From REEB426 sp964551975 (lineage in GTDB: Bacteria > Actinomycetota > Actinomycetes > S36-B12), in assembly GCA_964551975.1 (NCBI GenBank), contig CAZKFI010000016.1, forward strand, positions 1 to 37,421: a DNA stretch of 37,421 nt, written 5' to 3'. The first letter of the stretch is position 1, and each line of letters begins with the position of its first letter. A program made the position numbers and the translations under genes. The notes under the pieces were generated by a model. It was not told the origin of the DNA. It ran no database searches and was given only the letters and a program-made list of their open reading frames with translations. Below, piece after piece: positions 15,911-24,107 of this stretch.

Positions 15911-17551
15911 TCACGGGTTCACCTGCACAGTTGACTGCTCTTTTGCAAAGACAAATCCTCGCCAACCTGAATCGATCACGTCCTGGCACTCCTTGCGGTA
16001 GTTGCCGCAGCCATTCACGTAGGGCAGGAACACGCGGGGCTTTCCCTCCACGTTCACACCGGTGTACCAGGACTTCGCCTGCGGGTAGAGCGTCTGTGCT
16101 GCCAAGTCGTCAACGTGGTCTACCCAGTTTCGCTCTGCAGTTCGGTCAGGTTCCATGGTTCGGTAGTTATGAGTTGCCATGAACGCCAGTGCCTGACCTA
16201 TGACATCGACATGCTGCTCGATCGACACCACCATGTTGCTCAGCACACCTGGGCTCTGCGGGCCCGTGATCATGAACAGGTTGGGGAAATCGTGAGTCAT
16301 CAGGCCGAGATAGGTGCGCGGTCCTTGACTCCAGGCCTGTTGCAAGGTCTGCCCATCACGGCCACGAATATCGATCCCCAGCATGGCCCCTGTGATGGCA
16401 TCAAAACCCAGAGCTAGCACGAGTGCATCAAGATCGACATGGCGTTCCGTTGTTTGCACACCCGCGGAGTCGATCGACACCAACGGCTCCTGTCGAAGAT
16501 CGACTAAGTGCACATGGGGCAGGTTGTAGGTCTGGTAGTACTCGATATCGACACAGGTGCGCTTTGTGCCGATGTGATGAGCGGGGCAGAGAGCTTCCGC
16601 GGTCGCCGGGTCATGGACAATCTCGCGAATTCGCTCCCGGGCAAATTCTTGGGCGGTGGCATTGGCGGTCTCGTCTGCGAAGTAGTCGGTAAAGGCATGC
16701 GAGAGTGCATTGATCCCCCCTCGACGCCATCCCTGCCAGTAGCGACGCTCACGCTCCTGCTCGCTGACGTCAAACGTGGCTGTCCGGGTCGCAGGAAATG
16801 GCACACCACCGTCGGAATTACGGGCCATCTCGCGCCGAGCCGCAAAGGTTTCCCGCACCTGCGTGCGGTACTCGTCGGTGAGTGGGCGATTCTGTGCCGG
16901 CATGCTGTAGTTCGGGGTGCGCTGGAAGACCGTGAGTTCGGCGGCTTGCTTGGCGATCACCTGGATTGCTTGAATCCCGGTGGAACCCGTGCCGATGACA
17001 CCAACGCGCTGGCCGGTGAAGTCCACACCATCCTTGGGCCAGTTCGAGGTGCGAAACACCTGACCGTTGAACTGATCGAAGCCTGGGATGTCGACCGGCT
17101 TGGGTTCAGAAAGATTCCCGGTCGCCATGATGAGGAAACCTGCCTGATAGGTCGGTTGCCCACTCGTAGCGACCGCCCACTGGTCGCCGACCAGCCGAGC
17201 CGTGGTGACGTTCACGCCGAAGTCAATATCGCGCAACAAATCCAGGCGTTCGGCCACGAATTCCAGGTAAGCCAGGATTTCCGGCTGCGTAGCAAAACGC
17301 TCACTCCAGGTCCACTCATCCAAGAGCTCAGGGGCGAAGGAGTAGCAGTAGTCGACACTCTCAATATCGCAGCGCGCACCCGGGTAGCGATTCCAGTACC
17401 AGGTGCCACCCACTCCGTCGCCGCGTTCCACGATCCGCGACCGCAGTCCCATTTCACGGAGTCGGAACTGCATGGCTAAACCGGCAAAGCCTGCACCAAC
17501 CACCAGGGCATCCAGATGCACCCCGGTACCCACGTCCTCATGTATCGCCAT
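15911..17551 (-). CDS. Baeyer-Villiger-type flavin monooxygenase with altered fingerprint
   Basis: This is a class B flavoprotein monooxygenase of 546 residues. The FAD motif GAGFAG is at 19-24, GGTWYWNRYPGARCD follows at 49-62, and a second Rossmann motif GTGSTG (187-192) binds NADPH. FQRTPNYSMPAQ (209-220) and GTKRTCVD are as in cyclohexanone monooxygenase. The Baeyer-Villiger fingerprint FxGxxxHxxxWP reads FNGQVFRTSNWP at 161-172, so Arg167 replaces the usual His. The enzyme should insert oxygen next to a ketone or oxidise N or S; the His change may alter activity. It lies 8 bases after the Fe-type alcohol dehydrogenase gene, a common pairing in which the dehydrogenase supplies the ketone. 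Confidence 0.88.
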   Translation of the reverse strand: MAIHEDVGTGVHLDALVVGAGFAGLAMQFRLREMGLRSRIVERGDGVGGTWYWNRYPGARCDIESVDYCYSFAPELLDEWTWSERFATQPEILAYLEFVAERLDLLRDIDFGVNVTTARLVGDQWAVATSGQPTYQAGFLIMATGNLSEPKPVDIPGFDQFNGQVFRTSNWPKDGVDFTGQRVGVIGTGSTGIQAIQVIAKQAAELTVFQRTPNYSMPAQNRPLTDEYRTQVRETFAARREMARNSDGGVPFPATRTATFDVSEQERERRYWQGWRRGGINALSHAFTDYFADETANATAQEFARERIREIVHDPATAEALCPAHHIGTKRTCVDIEYYQTYNLPHVHLVDLRQEPLVSIDSAGVQTTERHVDLDALVLALGFDAITGAMLGIDIRGRDGQTLQQAWSQGPRTYLGLMTHDFPNLFMITGPQSPGVLSNMVVSIEQHVDVIGQALAFMATHNYRTMEPDRTAERNWVDHVDDLAAQTLYPQAKSWYTGVNVEGKPRVFLPYVNGCGNYRKECQDVIDSGWRGFVFAKEQSTVQVNP

Positions 17552-17559
17552 CTGTGTCG

Positions 17560-18735
17560 TTACCGTGATTCCAGAGCCAGTGCTGCACGGAAGGCCGTGT
17601 GCACTTCATCAGCAGTCCAGGGCACTGGTGCCTGAGTGATGAAGAAGTCCTCCATCGCGAGCCTGGTGAGTTCCTCAACATCAGACTCCTGCACGCCCAA
17701 CGAACTCATGAGTGGGAAATCAAGTTCGTTCAGAATCTGCTGCACGGCCTGAATTGCTCGAGTCCCGTCGGCAGGACCAGGGGGTGCCTGCATGGCGTCG
17801 GCAACGCGGTCGAGTTGCTCCGGCACATGTGCTGCTTCACGTTGGAGGACTTCAACGAGCACTAACCCCACCGTGAGGCCATGGGCTGCATGGAACATGC
17901 CACCAATCGCCTGCCCCAGTGAGTGCTCCGCCGTGCAGTCTGAGATGTTCATGGCCAGGCCAGCCATCATGCTGCCGCAAGCCATATCGGAACGCGCTCG
18001 AGCGTCTGAGCCGTTGCGATAGGCAGGCACCAGGGAACGACTAATCCTTCGGATCGCTTCGAAGGCGATTCCATCCCCGATCGGCGTTCGCGGTAGGGCG
18101 ATGGTCGCGGCGATGGCCTGAGCCAGCGCATCAACTCCGGCAAATGCGGTCGTCATCGCCGGGGTGGTGTAGGTAAGCACTGGATCCACGAGGGCAAACT
18201 GCGCACGCAGTAACGGGTGTGCAATTCCCGACTTAGTTCCATTCTCCGGGTCCATGATCACGGCCCCGCCAGAGACCTCAGATCCAGTACCGGCTGTTGT
18301 GGGTAACGCGATGAGTGGAATGACTGGCTCCGGATAGCTGCGATCTGAGGCCAGGAAGCCGCGGAAATCCGTACCCTGTTGCGCGCAAAGCCGAGCTGCC
18401 TTGGCCGTGTCGATCACCGATCCACCACCGATCGCGATGATGGCCGCCGGTCCCGTCGCAGTCACGGCGGCAATGGCCTCATCCACCATGGCAATGGTCG
18501 GCTCACCTGGCGGCTTCTCATGGATTGCCAGGTCGACACCGCTGCTCCGAAGCCGCGCCACCGCATCGGCGACCGCGGGGCTGAACCCCATAAGGCCGGC
18601 GTCGATAACAAGCAGTGCCCGGTCGGCTGCGATGCCGGCCATTACGTCTGCGAGTTGATGGCTGACGTTGTCTCCAAAGATGATGCGTACCGGTAGGTGA
18701 TTGCGGAAGGGATCGACTCCCACCGGTGCCGTCAT
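17560..18735 (-). CDS. Iron-type (group III) alcohol dehydrogenase
   Basis: This NAD(P)-dependent dehydrogenase, 391 residues, has GGGSVIDTAK at 103-112 and PTTAGTGSEVS at 145-155. The metal positions read Asp202, Gln206 (usually His), His271 and His285. A Gln at the second position is found in part of this family, to my knowledge, so the enzyme may still be active. Relatives oxidise or reduce alcohols, lactaldehyde or maleylacetate. As the first gene of the unit with the Baeyer-Villiger enzyme and GS copy 3, it most likely forms a carbonyl for the monooxygenase. The ATG at 18735 follows GGAGAACTG. A candidate operator lies 45 bases upstream. Confidence 0.87.
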   Translation of the reverse strand: MTAPVGVDPFRNHLPVRIIFGDNVSHQLADVMAGIAADRALLVIDAGLMGFSPAVADAVARLRSSGVDLAIHEKPPGEPTIAMVDEAIAAVTATGPAAIIAIGGGSVIDTAKAARLCAQQGTDFRGFLASDRSYPEPVIPLIALPTTAGTGSEVSGGAVIMDPENGTKSGIAHPLLRAQFALVDPVLTYTTPAMTTAFAGVDALAQAIAATIALPRTPIGDGIAFEAIRRISRSLVPAYRNGSDARARSDMACGSMMAGLAMNISDCTAEHSLGQAIGGMFHAAHGLTVGLVLVEVLQREAAHVPEQLDRVADAMQAPPGPADGTRAIQAVQQILNELDFPLMSSLGVQESDVEELTRLAMEDFFITQAPVPWTADEVHTAFRAALALESR

Positions 18736-18767
18736 CAGTTCTCCTTCAATCTGTTAGACCGTCATCG

Positions 18768-18796
18768 TTGACAGCCGTGCTATTTGGATTAAAGAT
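18768..18796 (+). promoter_or_regulatory. Candidate promoter of the second Baeyer-Villiger gene
   Basis: A perfect TTGACA -35 hexamer lies at 18768-18773. About 16-17 bases later there is a weak -10 region (TAAAGA/AAAGAT, 18790-18796). Transcription would begin near 18803, about 40 bases before the GTG at 18844. The candidate operator overlaps the spacer and -10, which would suit repression. Confidence 0.4.
18780..18794 (+). promoter_or_regulatory. Candidate GntR operator, site 2
   Basis: This reads CTATTTGGATTAAAG, matching site 1 (11954-11968) at 13 of 15 positions. It lies in the divergent gap between the Fe-type alcohol dehydrogenase and second Baeyer-Villiger genes and overlaps a candidate promoter. 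Two such close matches, both in divergent promoter gaps, are unlikely to be chance. Confidence 0.5.
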
Positions 18797-18843
18797 TAGT
18801 CCTTTAGAGTTCGGTGAGTGGAGCGGGTCGGAGAGGAGTGCGG

Positions 18844-20322
18844 GTGAACTCGGCTGACGCGTATGGCCAGACACCGTTTCGCGTAGCCATCATCGGTGCG
18901 GGCTTCAGTGGCATCGCGGCAGCCATCGCCCTGCAGCGGCGCGGACTGGCCTTCGAGATCTTCGAAGAGGCTGAGGGCATCGGGGGCACCTGGTGGAAGA
19001 ACCGGTACCCGGGAGCCGAAGTCGACCTGGAGTCGATCATCTACTCCTTTTCCTATGCGCGTCACGACTGGAGTGGAACGCACGCATCCTGGGATGAGCT
19101 CCAGCGTTACCTTGAGGGGGTTGCGCAGGAATGGCAACTCACTCCCCACGTTCACTTTAAGGAACGAGTGCACAGCGCCCGTTGGTCGCAGGTGGACGGT
19201 GGCTACCACCTGGTCACCTCCAGTGGGACGAACCATGGAATCTTCCAAGGGCTCATCAGTGCGGTGGGCTTCCTCAACGTGCCGATCGTTCCACCCTTTG
19301 CTTCCGCTGACCATCAATTCCCCGGAACCGTCTGCCACACGTCAACATGGCCCGATGGGTTGACGATGGACGGACAGTCGGTCGCCGTTGTTGGAACAGG
19401 GTCCTCAGCCGTGCAGATTGTGGAAGCTGCAGTCGATTCCGCTCGTGACGTCACGATCTATCAGCTCGAGCCCAACTGGTTGCTCCCCAAACTCAGCCGA
19501 CCGTTCACGCAAGACGAACGACAGGGCAATAGCCGCTGGCTCACCTATTGGTGGCGCCGCGGAACCATGTACTGGTCCTACGACCGCCGTCAGGACCGAA
19601 CACAGCATGCACGTACCAACGGTCGTGCCCACCGTCGTCGGCAGGCACTTTCCTTGGCGTATCTCCAGGATTCCCTCAGTGACCGACCCGATCTCATCCC
19701 CCTGGTCACCCCGGATTTCCCATTCGAGGGTCGACGCACCGTCGTCAGTGACACGTACTACCCGTCCTTGAAGAACCCCAAGGTCACCCTGGTTCCGCGG
19801 GGCGTCACCGCCCTAACACCTGAGGGTGTGCAGGATGCCTCAGGCGAAACAAGGCCATTCGACATTGTGGTTCTGGCAACCGGGTTCGATGCCGCGAACT
19901 ACTTGGCGGGCCTGCAGGTGGTTGGGCGTGACGGCCAGGACCTGCACCAACAGTGGCGGCAGGAACCTGAGGCCTTCTACGGGATGATGGTGCCTGGCTT
20001 CCCAAACTTCTTCATGATGTACGGCCCGAATACCAACGCCATCCCTCTGGTGTCGTTCTACCAAGCCCAGGCAACGTTCATTGCCAAGACATTGGCTCGG
20101 GTGCGCCGCAAAGGATTCCGCTGCGTCGAGGTGAAGGAAACCGCATTTCGTAACTTCAATAACCTGCTGCAGCGGCAGTTGGCTAAAACTGTATGGGCAC
20201 AGACGCAGAGTTATTTCAAAGCAGGCACCGGCAAGGTCGTATCGCAATGGCCCTTTAGCGCAACGCGCTACATCCTGGGCACCAAGGTTGCTCGCTTGGT
20301 TTCCCTTGACTATCGACGATGA
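18844..20322 (+). CDS. Baeyer-Villiger flavin monooxygenase with canonical fingerprint
   Basis: This is a class B flavoprotein monooxygenase of 492 residues. GAGFSG (18-23) binds FAD, GGTWWKNRYPGAEVD follows at 48-61, FPGTVCHTSTWP (159-170) is an intact Baeyer-Villiger fingerprint with its His, and GTGSSA (184-189) binds NADPH. It should convert a ketone to an ester or lactone, or oxidise a heteroatom. A GTG at 18814 is in frame, but the GTG at 18844 has GAGAGGAG upstream and gives a normal N-terminus. It diverges from the alcohol dehydrogenase unit and shares a candidate operator with it, so the two Baeyer-Villiger enzymes are probably co-induced. The 3' end overlaps the convergent M20 gene by 13 bases. 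Confidence 0.9.
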   Translation: MNSADAYGQTPFRVAIIGAGFSGIAAAIALQRRGLAFEIFEEAEGIGGTWWKNRYPGAEVDLESIIYSFSYARHDWSGTHASWDELQRYLEGVAQEWQLTPHVHFKERVHSARWSQVDGGYHLVTSSGTNHGIFQGLISAVGFLNVPIVPPFASADHQFPGTVCHTSTWPDGLTMDGQSVAVVGTGSSAVQIVEAAVDSARDVTIYQLEPNWLLPKLSRPFTQDERQGNSRWLTYWWRRGTMYWSYDRRQDRTQHARTNGRAHRRRQALSLAYLQDSLSDRPDLIPLVTPDFPFEGRRTVVSDTYYPSLKNPKVTLVPRGVTALTPEGVQDASGETRPFDIVVLATGFDAANYLAGLQVVGRDGQDLHQQWRQEPEAFYGMMVPGFPNFFMMYGPNTNAIPLVSFYQAQATFIAKTLARVRRKGFRCVEVKETAFRNFNNLLQRQLAKTVWAQTQSYFKAGTGKVVSQWPFSATRYILGTKVARLVSLDYRR

Positions 20323-21512
20323 AGTAGCAGCTCAGCACCGAGGTATCCCGCCAACAGTGCGTAGGCGACATCGGCGATCACCGCGTGGTCCGGCGCGAAT
20401 CCTGGATGATGCAGCCCACCATGGGAGCTATCGACACCCACGAACATCATGAGGGAAGGCATGACCTCGGCGTAGTAGGAGAAATCGTCCGCACCCATCG
20501 ATCTGAAGTCCTCATCCAAGCGATAACTGCTGGCGCCAATCACTGAGGTTGTCAACGCGGTGAGTTCCGCATCATTGACCAGAGCTGGCTCCCCTAGGTG
20601 CAGGGAAAACGTTGCCTGACACCCGTAGGCGGCTGCCGTTGACACAGCCACCTGCTCAACGCGGGAAATCAGCAGTGCTCGCACATTCGCATCCAAGGCG
20701 CGAAGAGTTCCCTTTGCCTCAGCGTGATCCGGAAGTACATTTGCCGCTGAGCCTGCCTGCACCGAACCGATGGTCACGGCAGCCGACTGCATCGGATCGA
20801 CATTACGGGCGACCACCTGCTGAAGAGCGGTCACCGTTGCGGCCAGGGCCAGCACAACGTCGTCGCAACGGTGGGGGTAAGCACCATGTCCAGGTCGACC
20901 TTGAATCGTGATCGTGAACTCATCAGCCGATGCATTGACCGCTCCCGGCGTGCACGAGATCACTCCGGCAGGCAGCGCCGGCTGCAGGTGCGCTGCGATA
21001 ACAGCCTCCACCTCCACTGCACGCAGTACCCCAGAGTCGATGACGTCTCGGGCACCCGAGGGCGGCTTCTCTTCGCGTGGTTGCAGGATGAGTGCGACCG
21101 CAGGCCGATCAGCGGCGTTGGTACCAGCCTGAAGGGCTCGCACCACAGCAACCGCAGCGGCTGCATGGACATCATGACCACAGGCATGCATGACGCCCGG
21201 CTGTTTGGACTGCCACGGAACACCAGAATCTTCAGTAATAGGCAGCCCGTCCAACTCGATTCGAAGGCCAATACGCGGCTTGGTCCCGACCCCGACCAAG
21301 ACTCCACCGGTCTGGGCTGTGCCACGGAATTCCAGGTCCGGAAGACTCGCGCGAATCCGATCACGGGTTCCGTGCTCGGCACCGGATAATTCCGGCCACT
21401 GATGCAGGTCAGCACGCAGTGCTGCTACTGCGGGCAACTCGTCACGGATGGCGTTCACCAGGGCAGCGATGTCCCGCGTACTCCCAGTGTTCGACGTTTC
21501 CAGAGAGCTCAC
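20310..21512 (-). CDS. M20-family amidohydrolase (metallo-amidase)
   Basis: This is a di-metal amidohydrolase of 400 residues. HACGHDVHA (109-117) carries Cys111, His113 and His116; Glu147 and Glu148 (PREEKP) are the base and a metal ligand, and His175 a further ligand. Relatives remove acyl or aminoacyl groups from amides such as N-acyl amino acids and indole-acetyl amino acids. The frame is open to 21611, but the GTG at 21512 forms a GTGA overlap with the stop of the upstream amidohydrolase gene, so it is the likely coupled start. Beside a FluG-like amidohydrolase and GS copy 4, it may hydrolyse an amide in nitrogen-compound metabolism. The substrate is unknown. Confidence 0.85.
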   Translation of the reverse strand: MSSLETSNTGSTRDIAALVNAIRDELPAVAALRADLHQWPELSGAEHGTRDRIRASLPDLEFRGTAQTGGVLVGVGTKPRIGLRIELDGLPITEDSGVPWQSKQPGVMHACGHDVHAAAAVAVVRALQAGTNAADRPAVALILQPREEKPPSGARDVIDSGVLRAVEVEAVIAAHLQPALPAGVISCTPGAVNASADEFTITIQGRPGHGAYPHRCDDVVLALAATVTALQQVVARNVDPMQSAAVTIGSVQAGSAANVLPDHAEAKGTLRALDANVRALLISRVEQVAVSTAAAYGCQATFSLHLGEPALVNDAELTALTTSVIGASSYRLDEDFRSMGADDFSYYAEVMPSLMMFVGVDSSHGGLHHPGFAPDHAVIADVAYALLAGYLGAELLLHRR

Positions 21513-22723
21513 GACGTACCCGTCAGGATGTCGCCTTGGATCCCGTACACCCGCACGGCGTTCTGGACGCCCATCATCTGCGCCACCTTGATCGCATCCG
21601 CATTGGACCATTCACCCTCGCGAACCCAGGAACGCAGGAGCCGGAACATGCCTCGACGCCACCACAGTGCCCCGAGGAAATGCAACTCGGCGGGCCCCCA
21701 TGCATCAGACGAGAACATGACCTTGGCAAATGGGGAGAGTTCGATCGACTCCGCGATCACCTCAGGGGAACGGCTTCCGGTGTAGTTCACGCCGAGGCCA
21801 ACGTCCAGGTACACGTGTGGGAATACCTGGGCAAGGTATCCCGCATTGCGCTGGAACGGATAGCAGTGCAGGAGCAGCACATCCATGCCGCTGCTTTCGA
21901 CCAGTCGCAGCCAATTCGTGAGTAGTAGCGGGTCGCACCGATGCAGATCAAGGTCTGGGTCCCCGTAGCCGGTGTGCAGTTGCAGCGGCAGTGCGAGGTC
22001 CGCTGCTATCCAGATCCCGGCCCGAAGCAGCGTCGGGTCACTTACCCGGGCTGTGCCGGATGCGGCAACTTCCCGGAGCCACCGCTCCACGGCACTGTGC
22101 ACTTCCCCGGGATCGGGGCGTACGGGATCAAAGTCGAAACCGAATCGGTAGGCAATGATCGATTTCAGGCCGACCGCCGTGGACGCACGGGCGGTGAGCC
22201 GCTCCTGAACCAGCGGCATGAACTCGCTCGCCATGGGTGACTGCAGAGCAACCTCCTCCATCACCGATTCGATACGCACAATCTCCTTTGTCGGGATATC
22301 GCTGAGCTCATGCATCTGCTGCGGGCTGAGGATGTCATCACCGCGAAAGCCGGTCTCCAACAGGAAGCAGCCGATCCCACTGGCCTTAAGCAAGCGTCGA
22401 GTCACCTCGACCCCGCCAAGTTCAAGGCGGCGTTGCACGTACTCCTCGGCCGAAGCATGTGTTGGCAGATCCAACACCGGTGCGCACCAGCGGCGAATGG
22501 CGACCCCGACTTGAGAGTCAAATACGGTCATCCACTCAGGAACTGGGCGATCCGACTCGGTGAGCATCTCCTCGAGGGCAAAGCGCGGTAGGTCGTCGGT
22601 GGTTGCCCCGTGCACATGGTGATCAACGAGCGGTAGCTCAGTCAGGGCCTGGATCAGGTCACCATCGGCATCGTCAACCATCAATCCCTGCGACCAGGTC
22701 CGGTCGGCCGAAGTTTGATCCAT
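21509..22723 (-). CDS. FluG/NodGS-type amidohydrolase
   Basis: This is a TIM-barrel amidohydrolase of about 404 residues. LVDHHVHG gives the HxH metal pair (His36 and His38), GLKSIIAYR holds Lys187, LHTGYGD has His250, LLLHCYPF has His286 and FSSDAW has Asp340. To my recollection these features match the amidohydrolase half of fungal FluG and plant NodGS, in which it is fused to a glutamine-synthetase domain. Here the GS-like partner is the separate upstream gene at 22782, which also has FluG-like features. The ATG at 22723 follows GGAGGAGGG; a TTG just before it is ignored. The reaction of this family is not settled. The gene overlaps the M20 gene by 4 bases. Confidence 0.85.
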   Translation of the reverse strand: MDQTSADRTWSQGLMVDDADGDLIQALTELPLVDHHVHGATTDDLPRFALEEMLTESDRPVPEWMTVFDSQVGVAIRRWCAPVLDLPTHASAEEYVQRRLELGGVEVTRRLLKASGIGCFLLETGFRGDDILSPQQMHELSDIPTKEIVRIESVMEEVALQSPMASEFMPLVQERLTARASTAVGLKSIIAYRFGFDFDPVRPDPGEVHSAVERWLREVAASGTARVSDPTLLRAGIWIAADLALPLQLHTGYGDPDLDLHRCDPLLLTNWLRLVESSGMDVLLLHCYPFQRNAGYLAQVFPHVYLDVGLGVNYTGSRSPEVIAESIELSPFAKVMFSSDAWGPAELHFLGALWWRRGMFRLLRSWVREGEWSNADAIKVAQMMGVQNAVRVYGIQGDILTGTS

Positions 22724-22744
22724 CAAGAGCCCTCCTCCATGAAC

Positions 22745-22778
22745 AACAGCCCGTCTTTCGTAAGTAAACAGCCCGTCT
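22745..22778. repeat. Two direct repeats upstream of the FluG-type amidohydrolase gene
   Basis: AACAGCCCGTCT occurs at 22745-22756 and again at 22767-22778, exactly 22 bases (about two helical turns) apart. Together they fill most of the 58-base gap between the GS copy 4 stop and the amidohydrolase start. The spacing suits a cooperative operator or activator site; no function is shown. Confidence 0.55.
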
Positions 22779-22781
22779 CAA

Positions 22782-24068
22782 TCAATAGACATCGGCGAAT
22801 CGACGACACTGCTCAACTGCAGGCAACGCCGAGACGGCGTCAATTTCGGCGCGCTTGACTGCCAGATAGGTGCTCAACAGTGGTTCCCCCAACCAACCAG
22901 CCAGGACGGCATCCCGCTCGAGATGGGCGAGCGCACTCTCGAAGTCCGATGGCAGGGGTTCGACTCCCGCCAGGTCCGACTCGCTGGTGCCCTCGGGCCA
23001 CACCGTGGGCACTGGGAGGTCCTGGACGAAGCCCTGAAGTCCAGCCTGGACCACCGAACCCAGGACCAACCAGGGGTTGCCTGTTCCATCGGCTGCTCGG
23101 TATTCCAGGTGCAACTGATCCTGCGGCTGCCTTCCAGCGAAGGTCAGCACTGGGCAAATGCGCAGCAGAGCTTCCCGATTGCGCTCACCAACAAATGCCC
23201 CGCCCGCACTCCACCGATGCGGAGTCAACCGGAGGTAGGAGACCGTGCTTGCCGCAGAGAGGCCCACAAGGGCACCGGCATGAGCCTGCACACCTGCGGC
23301 AAATCGCAGTGCCGCATCCGATAGCAGCCCTGGACCGCCAACGTCATGCATGACGTTTCGCCCCTGCTCATCCACCAAGGACAGGTGCAGGTGGACACCA
23401 TTGCCCACGTCCTCGGGATCCAGGATCGGGGCAAAGGTGGCGCGACGACCCATGCTGCTCACGGTGTCCCGAACTGACTCGCGCAGCAGGATTGCGCGAT
23501 CGGCAGCGGCAATGCCCAGAGCGGGTGCGATCGTGACCTCGAATTGCCCTCGGCCGTATTCCGGCAACCAGTTCTGGGGAAGTAGACCAGCCGTGTGCAG
23601 GTTGCTCACGATGTGTGAGCCAAGCGGTTCGGCTCCGCGCAGACGCGCCAGAGAGAACGCCTGATCGGCCCCAGCCGGCTGCAACATGAACTCATGCTCG
23701 AATGACGCCAGCACCCGCAGACCCGTCTGGCGGTGGAAATCCTCAAGGGTCCGCCGACACAGTGATCGAGGGCACGCCGACCACGGCTCACCGTTCATCG
23801 TGACCTGGTCTGCCAGGTACACATCCAGCGCCGGTCGATCCGCGGTGGCCGCGAGTTGGGTCCGTGTTGTCGGGTCAGGTAGCAGGCGCAGATCACCTAC
23901 CGAACCAAAGGAGTTCTCGGCGATGGGGTCAAAGCAGGTCAGGGCCAGGTCGGCCGGCACCCAGCCCACACCGACCTGCAGTGCGTCCTGGAGCTGGTCG
24001 GGCGGGAGGGCCCTGCCACGCACCACTGCTGCCAGGTCACAGGTCCCAATGAAGGTCATTTCCGTCAC
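22782..24068 (-). CDS. FluG-type glutamine synthetase-like ligase, copy 4
   Basis: This is a GS-fold protein of 428 residues, the most diverged of the five in this window. It keeps Glu124 and Glu126 (FEHEF), Glu170 and Glu177 (EYGRGQFE), His226 and His228 (GVHLHLS), SYLRL (277-281), ERNREALLR (295-303), and Glu322 and Arg324 (LEYRAADGTGNP). The HRWSAGG...NREA stretch resembles the GS domain of FluG/NodGS as I remember it. The N-terminal domain is short. An ATG at 24101 is in frame, but the GTG at 24068 has AGGGAG seven bases upstream, and an ATG at 24059 is another option. It precedes the FluG-type amidohydrolase gene, so the pair looks like a split FluG. Confidence 0.82.
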   Translation of the reverse strand: MTEMTFIGTCDLAAVVRGRALPPDQLQDALQVGVGWVPADLALTCFDPIAENSFGSVGDLRLLPDPTTRTQLAATADRPALDVYLADQVTMNGEPWSACPRSLCRRTLEDFHRQTGLRVLASFEHEFMLQPAGADQAFSLARLRGAEPLGSHIVSNLHTAGLLPQNWLPEYGRGQFEVTIAPALGIAAADRAILLRESVRDTVSSMGRRATFAPILDPEDVGNGVHLHLSLVDEQGRNVMHDVGGPGLLSDAALRFAAGVQAHAGALVGLSAASTVSYLRLTPHRWSAGGAFVGERNREALLRICPVLTFAGRQPQDQLHLEYRAADGTGNPWLVLGSVVQAGLQGFVQDLPVPTVWPEGTSESDLAGVEPLPSDFESALAHLERDAVLAGWLGEPLLSTYLAVKRAEIDAVSALPAVEQCRRFADVY

Positions 24069-24107
24069 TTCACCACTCCCTTCCCAGGAAGTGCTTAGCA
24101 TGCCGCT

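Noticed and set aside
18124..18135. Loss of one metal-site histidine (Gln206) in the Fe-type alcohol dehydrogenase as a sign of inactivity.
   Set aside because: Gln at this position occurs, to my knowledge, in an active part of the family, so it is noted in the feature but not raised as a finding.
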